A stretch of 64,000 nucleotides of DNA. Source: Bimuria novae-zelandiae CBS 107.79 (taxonomy: Eukaryota; Ascomycota; Dothideomycetes; Pleosporales; Didymosphaeriaceae). The stretch spans positions 47,275 to 111,274 of the forward strand of contig ML976731.1 in NCBI GenBank assembly GCA_010015655.1. Reading direction: 5' to 3'. Position numbers and translations under genes: made by a program. Positions within the stretch are counted from its first letter, which is position 1; every line of letters begins with the position of its first letter. The notes below the pieces were generated by a model that saw only the letters and a program-made list of their open reading frames with translations, made no database searches and was not told where the DNA came from. Of this stretch, positions 35,151 to 44,861 are shown piece by piece.

Positions 35151-36780
35151 CTAATTAGGAAAGTCCTGTGAATAGAGGTCTTTGGGAGCGTTATTATCTA
35201 GATCCTCTATGCTAGCAGCGTCGTCCTTAGTAATATCTACCTCCTGTTTCTCTTTGTTATTTATATAGCTAGTTAGGTCCTTAAGGTAACTTGGCACGGC
35301 GTCTCTCCTTAGCCAGTTCTTCTGTAGTTGACAGGCCTCAATCGTCTCTGGCGATAGTGAATTGCGATCGCACGTGACTGTACGTTTGGCAGAGGAGAAA
35401 CAGCGCTCGCAGTCGCACGAGGTGGCTGGCACAGAGAGGTGATCCATAGCCATCTTGAAGACAATTGGGTACCGTTTTTGACCTACTTCTACCCACCAAC
35501 GGTGAGGGTCGTCTAGTAAATCTGACAGACGCTGGTCTGTTTGGGCAAGCTGTAGGTCCTCAAGTACGCTATCGTTGTACTCCTCTAGCTGTGAGCTCTG
35601 TTTCATACGCTTGCGAGACCTCTGCCCGGTGAGGAGCATGGGATCCAGCCACATTGTACGTTGACGGCGAGCGCTTGTTTTATAGGCACCTGGTACCTTA
35701 CGCCTATCCTCATTTCTTGAAGTTGACTCCTCGTCATCCTCGTCCAGTTGCTCGGCCTGTAAGTACATGGCAAAAGTGATTTCAAGCGACTTTCTGGCCT
35801 TCCTGACCCAGCTATCGTGATGACTCCAATGAGTTTGAAACCAGCGGAGACGGAGACGTGGGTGTAGAGCAGTTGCCACGCAGTAGAGTGATGGATCTGG
35901 ATTAATTACCAGCCGCTGGAAATACGAGTCGAGTTTCTCCTTAGTAAAGGCAACACCACTTTGTAGGTATTTAGACTGCGCGTAATGCTCGTACTTAGAG
36001 ACGTCGTTAGTGAGGACCTTATAGATTTCCTGCATGTTGAAGACCGTCTGCCACAAACTGCCGAAACCGCTGCTGCCGGTGCTGCCTTCGAGAGATCTAC
36101 AGTTCTTATAAAAGACTTGTAGGACGTTGCAAATCACCTGAACTTCGTCCTAGTCGTTGTCTGACAGTCCGTTAATAAGAGGATTATAATTACTACTGCT
36201 AGTAGCGAGGTCGTCGCGGAGATGTTTAGTATAGAGTTAAATAGGCTTCTAAAGCTCCAGGCAACGTAGCAGCATTGCGTACGTACTATACCACCTGATA
36301 CCGCCGTCTTGTACTAAGCTAAGGGTGCTAAAGTTAAAGAGCTAGTCCTTATTAAGCAAATCTTGTTGTATACCTATAAACAGGCGTCGTCGTTTATGTA
36401 AGGCGCACACTAAGTTAACAAAATTATATAGCTTACTAATAACGCCTTTCTTTTAAAATATTATATATTATTCTGCGGGCGACGCTCGCGATAGTTCGAC
36501 TTTAAATTTACTTAGGCCTTTACCGTATATAAGAGCCTTCGTAATAAGGTTTATTATATGCCTAGCACATCGGATTTAGTGTTGCTAGCCAACGTAAAGA
36601 CGCTTATTAGTAAGCTTATTAATAGTAGCGAGGAAGGTCTTATCATTATTCCTAGCATTATTAGCTATAAAATAATAAATATTACGCTTAAAGTTGTACT
36701 CGCGAGCAACGTTAAGGATAATAGAAGCTTACGCAGGACTTACATAGTTATAGAAAAGCGCGCGAAAGGTAATAAGTAGG
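35151..36780 (-). pseudogene. hAT transposase, C-terminal half
   Basis: The last 329 codons (36137-35151) are open and end in the hAT dimerisation domain: FKMAMDHLSVPATSCDCERC, then FSSAKRTVTCDRNSLSPETI and ACQLQKNWLR. Above 36137 the same reading continues only through stops that fit RIP of Gln and Trp codons: YFIANNARNND, INKLTNKRLYVG, IRCARHIINLITKALIYGKG, FSTLSLVQDGGIRWYSTYAMLLRCLELKAYL. These match the catalytic core of hAT transposases in order. The N-terminal half lies at 43.6-44.4 kb, beyond the nested elements. Confidence 0.85.
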
Positions 36781-37479
36781 TTACGTTAGTAGAGTTAAGA
36801 GTCTAGTAGGCGCGTTAGCAAGGCTCGGATCTGTGGATTTTTCCAAGTCTTAGATCTGTCTAACTCCGGAGAGTCTTGGCAGATCCTCTATCGGTGGTTT
36901 TATCGTGTGCAGAAATACCCGAACAATTGGTTAGTGCGTTCGTCGCGTCGCGTGCGCTCAATTGAATCGCCAAAACCTACGAATTTTACGAAAATCCACG
37001 CCAACAAAGTATCTATATGTATTTAAAGCTGTATATTTGTAAAACAGAGATTATACTTACTATTCCTAGTGTATTAACTATAAATAGAGCGTTAGGGCTT
37101 GGTTAATGTCCTTAAAGACGTCCGCAACGCTGCCTACTACTAATACTATTATAGTCGCCCTGTGGCCATAGTAGTAAGAAGAGGTCTCTAATGCTATAAT
37201 TATTATTACTTAGCTAGAGGCGAGAAGATATTACTGCGCATATAGGCGTTAGTTTAATATCTATAGGTAATCTTAAGCAGAATATATTAAAGTATAGCTA
37301 GGTAACGAAACTATAGCTTTTTAAGCTTAGAGCTCTATTAAAGCTTACGCCTAAGGATAAGGAGGCTCTTCGCAATAAGCTAATTTGTAGCAGGTAGATA
37401 TATTAAGACAAGATAGTATACTAGCTATTCATGAAGCGCGGCAGGCACGTCTATTAATTAACGGTGTTACGACTGATTA

Positions 37480-38180
37480 AGTCTAAAGGATGGACTCGGA
37501 AGACCCTCTGGCTAATTGTAGCAGCGCGGAATAGTGAGCTGAGGGAGGCATATAAATTAGAGATGGCTAAGTATATAGCGGACGACATGGTGTGTATCGA
37601 CAAAAGCCTATTTAATAAGTAAACTGGCTGGCGTTACTACGCGTACGGTCCGATCGGTGCTAATGGACGATACTTTAGCGATATAAATAGAGGACGCACC
37701 TGGTTAATCCTGCCCGCGTATACCGTCTATGGTTACCTATCTTGTATAGCGATCAAGCGTGGATACTTTAAAACCTAAGAGATTATTAACTGGCTGGTCA
37801 CAGAGCTGATTCTAACTTTGAAGCTCTACTATAGCAACTAGACAATAGTTATAGTACTAGACAACGCCTTAACTTACACGAATCCTGCTATTGCTGCTGT
37901 CCTTAAGGAAGCTAGTTATATTATCTAGTACTTGCCGCTATACTCGCTAGATTATAATCTAATTAAGCTTACTTTTGCAGTGCTTAAGGCATAGATCTAA
38001 AAGAATTACATGTATATGCGATATTGATTCGACGACTTTGGTGGCTTTCTAAGGGTGGCTATTATAGAGTTACACTGCGATCGCTTTGCGAGGAAACACT
38101 TTAAGCACTTATATAGCGGGCTCTATATTAAAGAGCTTGAGCTAGCGCGTATTTAAGAGGAGCTGAATTAGATAGGTAGA
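37480..38180 (+). pseudogene. DDE_3-type (Tc1/mariner, IS630) transposase relic of element B
   Basis: The plus-strand frame, with TAG/TAA at many Gln positions, reads MVCIDKSLFNK, TGWRYYAYGPIGANGRYFSD, INRGRTWLILPAYTVYGYLS and VIVLDNA (37842-37867). Then come YLPLYSLDYNLIKLTFAVLK and NYMYMRY. This is the order of a DDE_3 endonuclease. The first and second catalytic Asp are present (CID, LDN). The third acidic position appears as Lys (NLIKLTF where NPIELTF is usual), a G-to-A change. Inactive. Confidence 0.78.
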
Positions 38181-38849
38181 TAATTATATAGGTGTTTATA
38201 TTAGTAGGAGACTAAGTAAGTAACGAAGTGCATAGTATTGCGCATAACGGAGCCTGCTAAATAAGCTAATAGGATTTTATTAGGTGCCACCTAGTAAAAT
38301 GTAATTAGTTCACCTAATATTTGTAATGTAAGGCTTACTAAACTCGGACCCCTGTCCTACTCTATAGCCCCGGCTCTATACACCTGCTTAAAATGATAAA
38401 TCTTGTCTTAAAGTTATAGCGCAACTCCGCTAGCTATGCCCTTCTTATATGCCTCCTTATATAAGCTACTATTAGAGTCCGCAACTCTACGAAGCACGTT
38501 AAGTCCTTAGGCTTAACTAATAGCTATATCTTTAGCCCTCTCTACGAGCAGTTTCTCGTCGTGGTTAGTAGTAATAGTAATCTACTAGTTAAAGAACTGC
38601 TTTGTCATGCCTAGTCCGCGATTATTTAGTGCTATAAGACTTAATAGAGGCGCCGGCTATGGACTCTATAGCTAAGTAGCTATCTAATAGGAAGTCGTTA
38701 GTAGTTACTTAAGTAGACTAGCTTACCGCAGGTAAGTCTACTCTTGCTTTAAGAGACGGAGATCCTACTAACGAGTTAAGTTACCTACTATAGAGCTAAT
38801 TATATTATTGTAGCCCATCTCTATCTAATGCTCTATTAACCGTGTGAAC

Positions 38850-40200
38850 ATCTCACCTAGGCGCTTAAGCCGGTCCTCGCCGCGACGTCGAGCACTAACT
38901 CTACTACGCCCTCTATTGCCACTACTATCCTGCGTGCCTACGGCAAGCTGGCGTTGCTGCCAATCACTAAGCAGGCACTGGGGTGGCTGAGATAGAGTCG
39001 CACGAGCAGACTCACAGTCGTTAGCCCAAGTCTCTATCTAGTTTAGATGGATCTTGTAGTGCAGACTCGGCTCTATTAGATGGACAAAATAGAAACCTCT
39101 ATTATTTAGGCATTATAGGCTATTACATCTCTATAACCTACAGATCTCCTTCTTAAAGTTAGCCCGCGAGCGGAGGACCTCTAGACGTTATTTATAGAGA
39201 TTTCTATATTAATTAGGCTATAGAGTTGGACGCCGGGCGTCTGCTTGCTCGACGAGATCCTAGGTACGAGTCCGCTAACTAGGTAACGGTGTTCTAGTTA
39301 CTGACAAGCTAGTATCTAGAGCCTCTAATATAGGCAACGCAATAGCTACTAGAGTTAGTAGAGTACATACTAACTTAATAGTAAGTATTAGCACTAACTA
39401 TCGCGACTTTAGCAAGTTATCTATAAAGAATTAGTTACAACTCTTTATTAGTTAGAGTACTTCTATATAGCTTAGATCGTCTAGATTCATTTCTTGCTAA
39501 GGGGTGTACTTGTTCGGCCCTAGCTGGACTTTCTATATAGCCAGTACGTCGATAATCTTCCACTCTTTCTTACCAATTTCTAGCACTAGTTTTGTAGCAA
39601 TCTTATTAGCTATCTAATTTAGGCTAAAAGTAGAGAACTTGTCGCGTGTAGAAGCTATATCGAACGTCGTGTACGTTTTCCCGTTAACTATAAAAGTATA
39701 CTGGACGCGCAGAGGATATACAGTGACTAGTTTAGGTAAAGATAACTAATAGTGGGCCAAAGAGCTAATAGGTAAACTCCGCTTAAGTCTTTCTACCAGG
39801 TTACTGACGTTATGGTCATTGTCACTGTTAGGAAACTATAGATGTTCTGGCCGGGGCGACGTTGGCAGGCTTAAGGACGTAATTTCGTGGACATTAATAT
39901 ACGCTACTTCCTTCTCTTCACGCGTAACTCTCTATTAGCTACTACTAGATTGCGTCGGGGTCTCCTGGTCTACGAAGCGGACGTAACTTGTCTAATAATT
40001 AGACACTAATTAATTAGCCCTTAGATTACGAAAGCTAGTTTAGCGTGCTCCACCAGCTCCCTTAGTCCTTAATAACTAAGACAGTCTTTAGACTTTATCA
40101 GAGCTCTCCCTACGAGGATTACGTCCTCGACTTAATCGTGTAGAGCGGCGCGGAGGCTCTGTTTCTGCCGCTAAGGCCTAACGCCGAGGCTGCAATACCA
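38850..40200 (-). pseudogene. Accessory frame of element B (unknown product, antisense to transposase)
   Basis: On the minus strand a long degraded frame reads SNSDNDHNVSNLVERLKRSL, VTVYPLRVQYTFIVNGKTYT and TFDIASTRDKFSTFSLN. It continues with ATKLVLEIGKKEWKIIDVLA and, further down, a Cys-containing part near 38.9-39.2 kb. Stops fall mostly where Gln would be expected. I do not recognise the family beyond its recurrence in fungal transposons. It converges on the transposase frame of the same element. Confidence 0.55.
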
Positions 40201-40529
40201 AGGAGTAAGTATGGCGCTCTTACTACAACTTTATTGTCTTGCTGATAACTTATAGCCATGTTTATAGCCTAGGCGTTGCGCTTTGCATATGTAAATGGAA
40301 ATTGTGTGAAACGAAGCGAGTGCGCAGCGCACGGACCAATTATTCGGATATTTCTGCACACGACAATTTCGTAAAATCCCGCTACACATGTAATCTGGGC
40401 GCTTATTAGGTAATCGCTTCCTGCGCGTCATTTGACCCCACCTATTTTTCCGTATAATCGGATGCCGTATATAAATTCATTCCCTTAAACGATATCCTGC
40501 TATTATCCTTAAAGGTTATCGTAATGCTA

Positions 40530-41655
40530 GCTAAAAGTTGTAAACGTAAGAGTACTTAGGTATTTAAGGGGGGCAAGAATCTACTCTAAGTAACGCGGGT
40601 AGCTAAAAAGTCGCGTATAATAAAGTTATCTTGTAAAAAAACCCCTAAAAAAGTAAAGGCTAGGGCACCTTTATAAGAGATAGTAAACAAAGCTAATTAT
40701 ATAACTACTACTAAGGTAGCTAAGATAGAGTAACTTAAAGATAAGGACGTTAAAGAGTAAGAGATATACCTAGAGGATAGCCTATTATTAGCCTAGCTAG
40801 GTCCTTTTATATAATAATTAGATAAGGAGCTCGCTAAAGTAATTAATAAAACTTACGTAAGGTGTTGCTATAGAGCGTACTATAATAATAAGATAGTTAA
40901 CAGCGTGGAGGATAGCAATTATAAGCAACTACTTAGTAGTCTAACGGCGGGCGAGGTTTAGAGATGGGCTAATAGCGTCGTTATAGAGATAAGCACCTAG
41001 GAGAAAGTCTCTATTAAAAGCTTTACTATTATTATATATTTAAGTTAAACTTTAGTAAAGGATTATATAGTAAACACTTTTAAACGCGGGGAGAGTTACC
41101 TACGTTTTACTAACGTAAAAACTAGCGTAAAAGAGTTACTATAATTAGCGCCCCTAGGGGCCACTGCGTGCATGGATTTTGACTTAGTGCTATTGCCAGA
41201 GTTACCTTAGGTGCCTACTTTAAGTTAGTCACGCGTAGGTGGCCCACAAGGCTCTTAGGTATAACTTACCGCTACTAATCGCTAACTTGCTAAGCTGCTA
41301 GACGTTATGGCGATTAACTAGATAGGCAATAGGCTAGCTATCCAAATACGGGACGCGTGGAGGTGCCAGGACACCATGTGCTCGAACTACGCCCATGTAT
41401 GCTACTTTCAGCGTACTAAATCGTTGCTGGTGCGATTCTCCGATCATATGCCCGTCGAGGGCAATATAGTCGCCATATGGGCCCGCGAGGTGTCGCTGCA
41501 AAGGTGTACAGTTGCAGAGCCGTCAGATAACGTTCGGTTAATGATAGCGAGATCTCGTGGGCAGGCTGGGCGACGGCGGAGGAGGAGCGACTCTAACGGC
41601 GAGCCTACGATAAAAGATATACTTAAATTGCTAATTGCGTCTACAGCAAGTTAAT
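40530..41655 (+). pseudogene. Accessory frame of element C (unknown product)
   Basis: The plus-strand frame begins near MLAKSCKRKSTQVFKGGKN (with stops) and runs through AKVINKTYVRCCYRAYYNN. It ends in a 92-codon open part (41376-41654): DTMCSNYAHVCYFQRTKSLL, GNIVAIWAREVSLQRCTVAE, then a basic RSRGQAGRRRRRSDS stretch. The CxNxxxxCxF spacing followed by a W and a conserved TVxxPS-like motif recalls a fungal family of Cys-containing proteins that I cannot name. It converges on the transposase frame. Inactive through stops upstream. Confidence 0.55.
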
Positions 41656-42439
41656 TAGCATAAAATTAGCTATCTTAAAGATCGCCTGCCTGGCAGCGAG
41701 AACCTAATCGCCTACTAAACGACCTACTAGTTTCGACGTAGAATCTATTAACTTATAGTAACGTAGAGGAGCTCTACTATATAACACTGCTTTTCTTATA
41801 GTAGTGGCTTAACAAGGGTCCACAAAAAGATCGTAAAGATATAAGAAAGGTCTTTACTATAATTAAGGATAATAAAATTAATATTAACATGCTTATAGAT
41901 CCCTTAGAGGCTAGCATGCCATATACCTTATAGCAAGAGGTGTAGGAGCTGCCGCCGCCTTTACTACTTAAACTTTAAGTATATACCGTCCGATGGCAGC
42001 GTGGATTTAAAGGACTAACTCTAGAGTAAAAAGCTTAGTGCCTAGAGAACATAAAGAAGGAGAAAGAGCGTGTAGAGCGAGAAGAGCAAGAGAAAGACAA
42101 GGACAAGGAGAGCTTATTTATATAGCAAATATAAAAAGTTACTAAAGCTTTTAGCCAGGTTGCTAACGTTAATTTTGTAATTACTTATACTTTACGCTCT
42201 AGTTATATTATTAATCGCTCTTAGACAGGGCGTATTATAAGTACTTTTGTTAGGGGATTTGCGTTCTTTATTTTGCTAATTTTAGCTTATAAAAATTAAT
42301 TTTAAGGAATTTGCTGCCTAAATATACGTATATTATATTAACTTATTAACAGAATTATGTAGAACTACGACGTAAGCAAATTAACGCTAGTAAATAATAA
42401 GTCCGCACGGGCCACTATTATTAAGCTTAGTAATATTTA

Positions 42440-43460
42440 CACTTAATAACAACGCGTTAATTACTTAAGTCCTCTATCTCCTATACACCTCACACCTACC
42501 AGCCTAAGTAGCTAAAGTACTTTCTCGCCCGCTCGTCGTTATAGCAACCCTCCTATACACCCAGCTCCAAGAAATACGAGAAATCCTAAAAGATAGGCGC
42601 TTTCTGGAAGTTCTTTTTTATCCATGACTTTAACGCTTTGAAGCTCTGCTCAATCGGATTCATATTAGGTGAGTACGGCGGCAGGTACTCGAGTACTACC
42701 CTAGCGTCTATATAGAGTTGTTAAATTTTAGCTAATTAATAAATAAATATGTTATCTATTATAATTACTAAGCGTGGCCCTAGGTACGGCGTGTAATACG
42801 GCAGCACTTTACTAGCAAGAAATTCCTCTATTAACTCCGCTGTAATTACTCCCTAATAGATAAGATAATTAAGATACCTATTAACGTCTATAGCTAGTAA
42901 TAAACTCTACCTCTCTAACCTCTGCGCTAAGTATAATACCTAAACTAGCGTATTTACCTCTAACTAGGCATATTTTTAATCGCCCGTACGCTTGTTATAA
43001 GCGCTCTTATTAACTACTATTACTATCTCCGCCTTATACGCTAGCTAGTAGTAAGCTCTAAACGCTTAATAAAGGACTGCGTTACGCTTAGCTACCACTT
43101 TAATTACTGCTTTTTAACTCTACCTTATGCTGGCAAGAGTCTCCTATATGGTTATCTATAAGGCTTTTACGTTGTACTCGTTATACAAGAAACTCTATAT
43201 CTTATCTAGGTAAGTATTTAGCTAGCCTAGCAGCAACTCTTTGAGCTTCTCGCGATAGTACTATAATAACAACGGTAGCTTATCTTGCTATACGTAGCTT
43301 GGCAGGTAAGGTTGCCCCTAGTACTCTAGACTAAGTTAAATCCTCCTAATTATTGTCCTAGCTACTTTTATATCTCTTTAGATTTAGGTGTTGCTGACGT
43401 CGTTGTTTAATTAATTAATTACGGCCTGTAACACTATTAGCGGTAACCTAGCTTTACTAT
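42440..43460 (-). pseudogene. DDE_3-type transposase relic of element C
   Basis: On the minus strand: AELIEEFLASKVLPYYTPYL, GPRLVIIIDN (about 42748-42780), ARVVLEYLPPYSPNMNPIEQ and SFKALKSWIKKNF (42620-42690). This is the classic C-terminal half of a DDE_3 transposase with D and E catalytic residues present; upstream parts are riddled with stops. The NPIEQSFKALK form differs from element B, so B and C belong to different subfamilies. Confidence 0.78.
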
Positions 43461-43604
43461 AAGTTCCTATTAAGGACTTTTAGATTCTAATAATATATTA
43501 AAAAGTTAATATTTAGCTAATAAATCCGTGTTTCAAATGACGCGCGGGAATCGATTACTAATGCGCGGGGCAGGTCACATGTGTAGCGGGATTTTACGAA
43601 ACGA

Positions 43605-44361
43605 CAATAGCGTACTTACCCACGAAGTGGGCGGCAACTCCCAGAAAGTCCATATTGTTTAGCGACGTCTAGATATCGTAACTTATGCTTATCTTACTCT
43701 GCGCCGCGCGCAAAAGCTTCTGTATATACTCCTTCCTCTCCACCATAGCCTTTTTCACGTACCCAGAAAGTGTAGTACGGCTGTTCGGCAGGGCATGCAG
43801 CAGATCCATTCAATTCCATATTAGCAAGCTTCTGCTGCCCGACGACGTCGCCATCGCGAAGCTCAGATTATAAATAATTACCTAGTTAATATACGCCTTT
43901 AATAGCTCTAGTTCTTGCCATGGCGTATAAGAAACTCTAGATCCGGCGCCCGCAGCTCTTTTGAACAGATCTAATAAGAGGCTAGAAGTAGGTGGCATAA
44001 GACCTCTATCTAGGTTAATAAAATGCGCCTTCTTAAGGTGGACAGCAATATAAGCAGTACTAGACTTAATATTAAAGAGGCAGGCGGCTGTTCTCTCTCT
44101 ATAGCATTTTTTATATATAAAGAAGGTCCTTCTGCTAGTCATATTATTATCCAGGTAACTCAACTCTGCGCCGTATCGCCATATTAATGCTGCTTTGCGG
44201 CCGCCTAGAGACTTAGATTTATGCCGCACGCGGTATCCTATACGATTAGCGACAAGGTGCGTCTTGCCATGCCACAGATTGGCCCAATCAATATCGAACT
44301 CCCTGCCACTATTACGGCCCGTAGGATACTCGTGAGGAGGATGGATAGACGGCGACGACAA
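43605..44361 (-). pseudogene. hAT transposase, N-terminal half
   Basis: On the minus strand a 159-codon open stretch (44361-43882) reads FDIDWANLWHGKTHLVANRI, then GGRKAALIWRYGAELSYLD, a divergent BED-finger-like segment and AYIAVHLKKAHFI. This is the usual N-terminus of Restless-type fungal hAT transposases. Degraded sequence continues below it, with KKAMVERKEYIQKLLRAAQS and NNMDFLGVAAHFVGK in more than one frame, up to the edge of the nested element near 43604. The C-terminal half resumes at about 36780. Confidence 0.75.
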
Positions 44362-44636
44362 CGACGATTACGAGGAGCTAGCTAATAAAAAAGCTATCTA
44401 GGCGGCAGAGGCATAATACAGTATTAGTATTAATAGCTACGATAGCTGTGATGCTTAAGACAATTACGTAACATAGGAGGAACTTATCTAGGAAGCAATT
44501 AACATGTCAAATTTAATAATAAACAAGATAAACGGACTAACAATTATATAGGGATAAGGGCGAAAGGTAGTCAGGGGCCGAAGCTCCGCATTTGCTCCAT
44601 GTAGAGACAAACTACACCTAAAACAGCTAGATCTCT

Positions 44637-44680
44637 CAGATCTATCAAATCCGCCACTCAGATCTATCAAATCCGCCACC
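44637..44680. repeat. 22-bp direct repeat, two units, in the hAT right subterminal zone
   Basis: CAGATCTATCAAATCCGCCA plus two bases occurs twice back to back, with a third partial copy (CAGAGCTC) after it. It may be part of the transposase-binding region. Confidence 0.7.
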
Positions 44681-44853
44681 CAGAGCTCTATTCACGCCTC
44701 CTTCCTAATTAGGAACCGTACAGCCGTACTACGGTTCAAAACGTGGTACGGTACGGTGTACGGTACGGTGGGCGCCTCACTACGGTACGTACTGTCAAAA
44801 ACCAACTACTGACCGTAGACTACTAACCGTAGTACGTACTGTTGGACGCGCTG

Positions 44854-44861
44854 CGTGTACG
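44854..44861. repeat. Right 8-bp target-site duplication of the hAT element
   Basis: CGTGTACG, identical to 35012-35019, directly follows the right terminal repeat (…CGCGCTG). Confidence 0.93.

Larger units (their letters stand above)
36900..40366 (+). mobile_element. RIP-mutated Tc1/mariner-like element B, nested in the hAT
   Basis: Imperfect terminal inverted repeats of about 40 bp: the left end reads TCGTGTGCAGAAATACCCGA from 36903, and the reverse complement of the right end (ending 40363-40366) reads TCGTGTGCAGAAATATCCGA. Differences are C/T, as expected from RIP. Inside are a DDE transposase relic on the plus strand (left) and an accessory frame on the minus strand (right). The edges are uncertain by a few bases, and a TA duplication could not be confirmed because element C abuts directly. 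Confidence 0.75.
36138..43600. other. RIP-affected AT-rich block
   Basis: Almost no open frame exceeds 70 codons in 7.4 kb. TA dinucleotides and TAG/TAA codons are very frequent, and recognisable protein stretches carry TAG or TAA where Gln is expected and Asn or Lys where Asp or Glu is expected. This is the pattern left by RIP with CpA-to-TpA preference. The change at about 36137 from clean to mutated sequence inside the hAT transposase is abrupt. Confidence 0.85.
40367..43601 (-). mobile_element. RIP-mutated Tc1/mariner-like element C, nested in the hAT
   Basis: Terminal inverted repeats: the left end reads TTTCGTAAAATCCCGCTACA from 40367, and the reverse complement of the right end (to 43601) reads the same, continuing with C/T differences for about 70 bp (to GCGCGTCATTTGA). 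The sequence CGACAA stands directly outside both ends (40361-40366 and 43602-43607), which may be a target duplication or chance. It carries an accessory frame on the plus strand (left) and a DDE transposase relic on the minus strand (right), the mirror image of element B. Confidence 0.75.
35020..44853 (-). mobile_element. Complete hAT DNA transposon (9.8 kb), carrying nested elements
   Basis: Both ends begin CAGCGCGTCCAACAGTACGT reading inward (21 bp perfect), and 8-bp direct repeats CGTGTACG flank them. Subterminal zones (35041-35110 and 44720-44840) are crowded with TACGGTACG/GTACGTACTG-type motifs, typical transposase-binding repeats of hAT elements. Both ends also carry the palindrome TTCCTAATTAGGAA (35148-35161 and 44705-44718). 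The transposase is read on the minus strand but is split in two by RIP-mutated Tc1/mariner-like elements at about 36.9-43.6 kb. Without those the hAT would be about 3.1 kb, a normal size for the Restless-like fungal group. The outer parts show little RIP, the inner part much. Confidence 0.93.

Noticed and set aside
40231..41654. Short open frames in the AT-rich block considered as host genes
   Set aside because: They lie inside transposon inverted repeats and belong to degraded transposon sequence.
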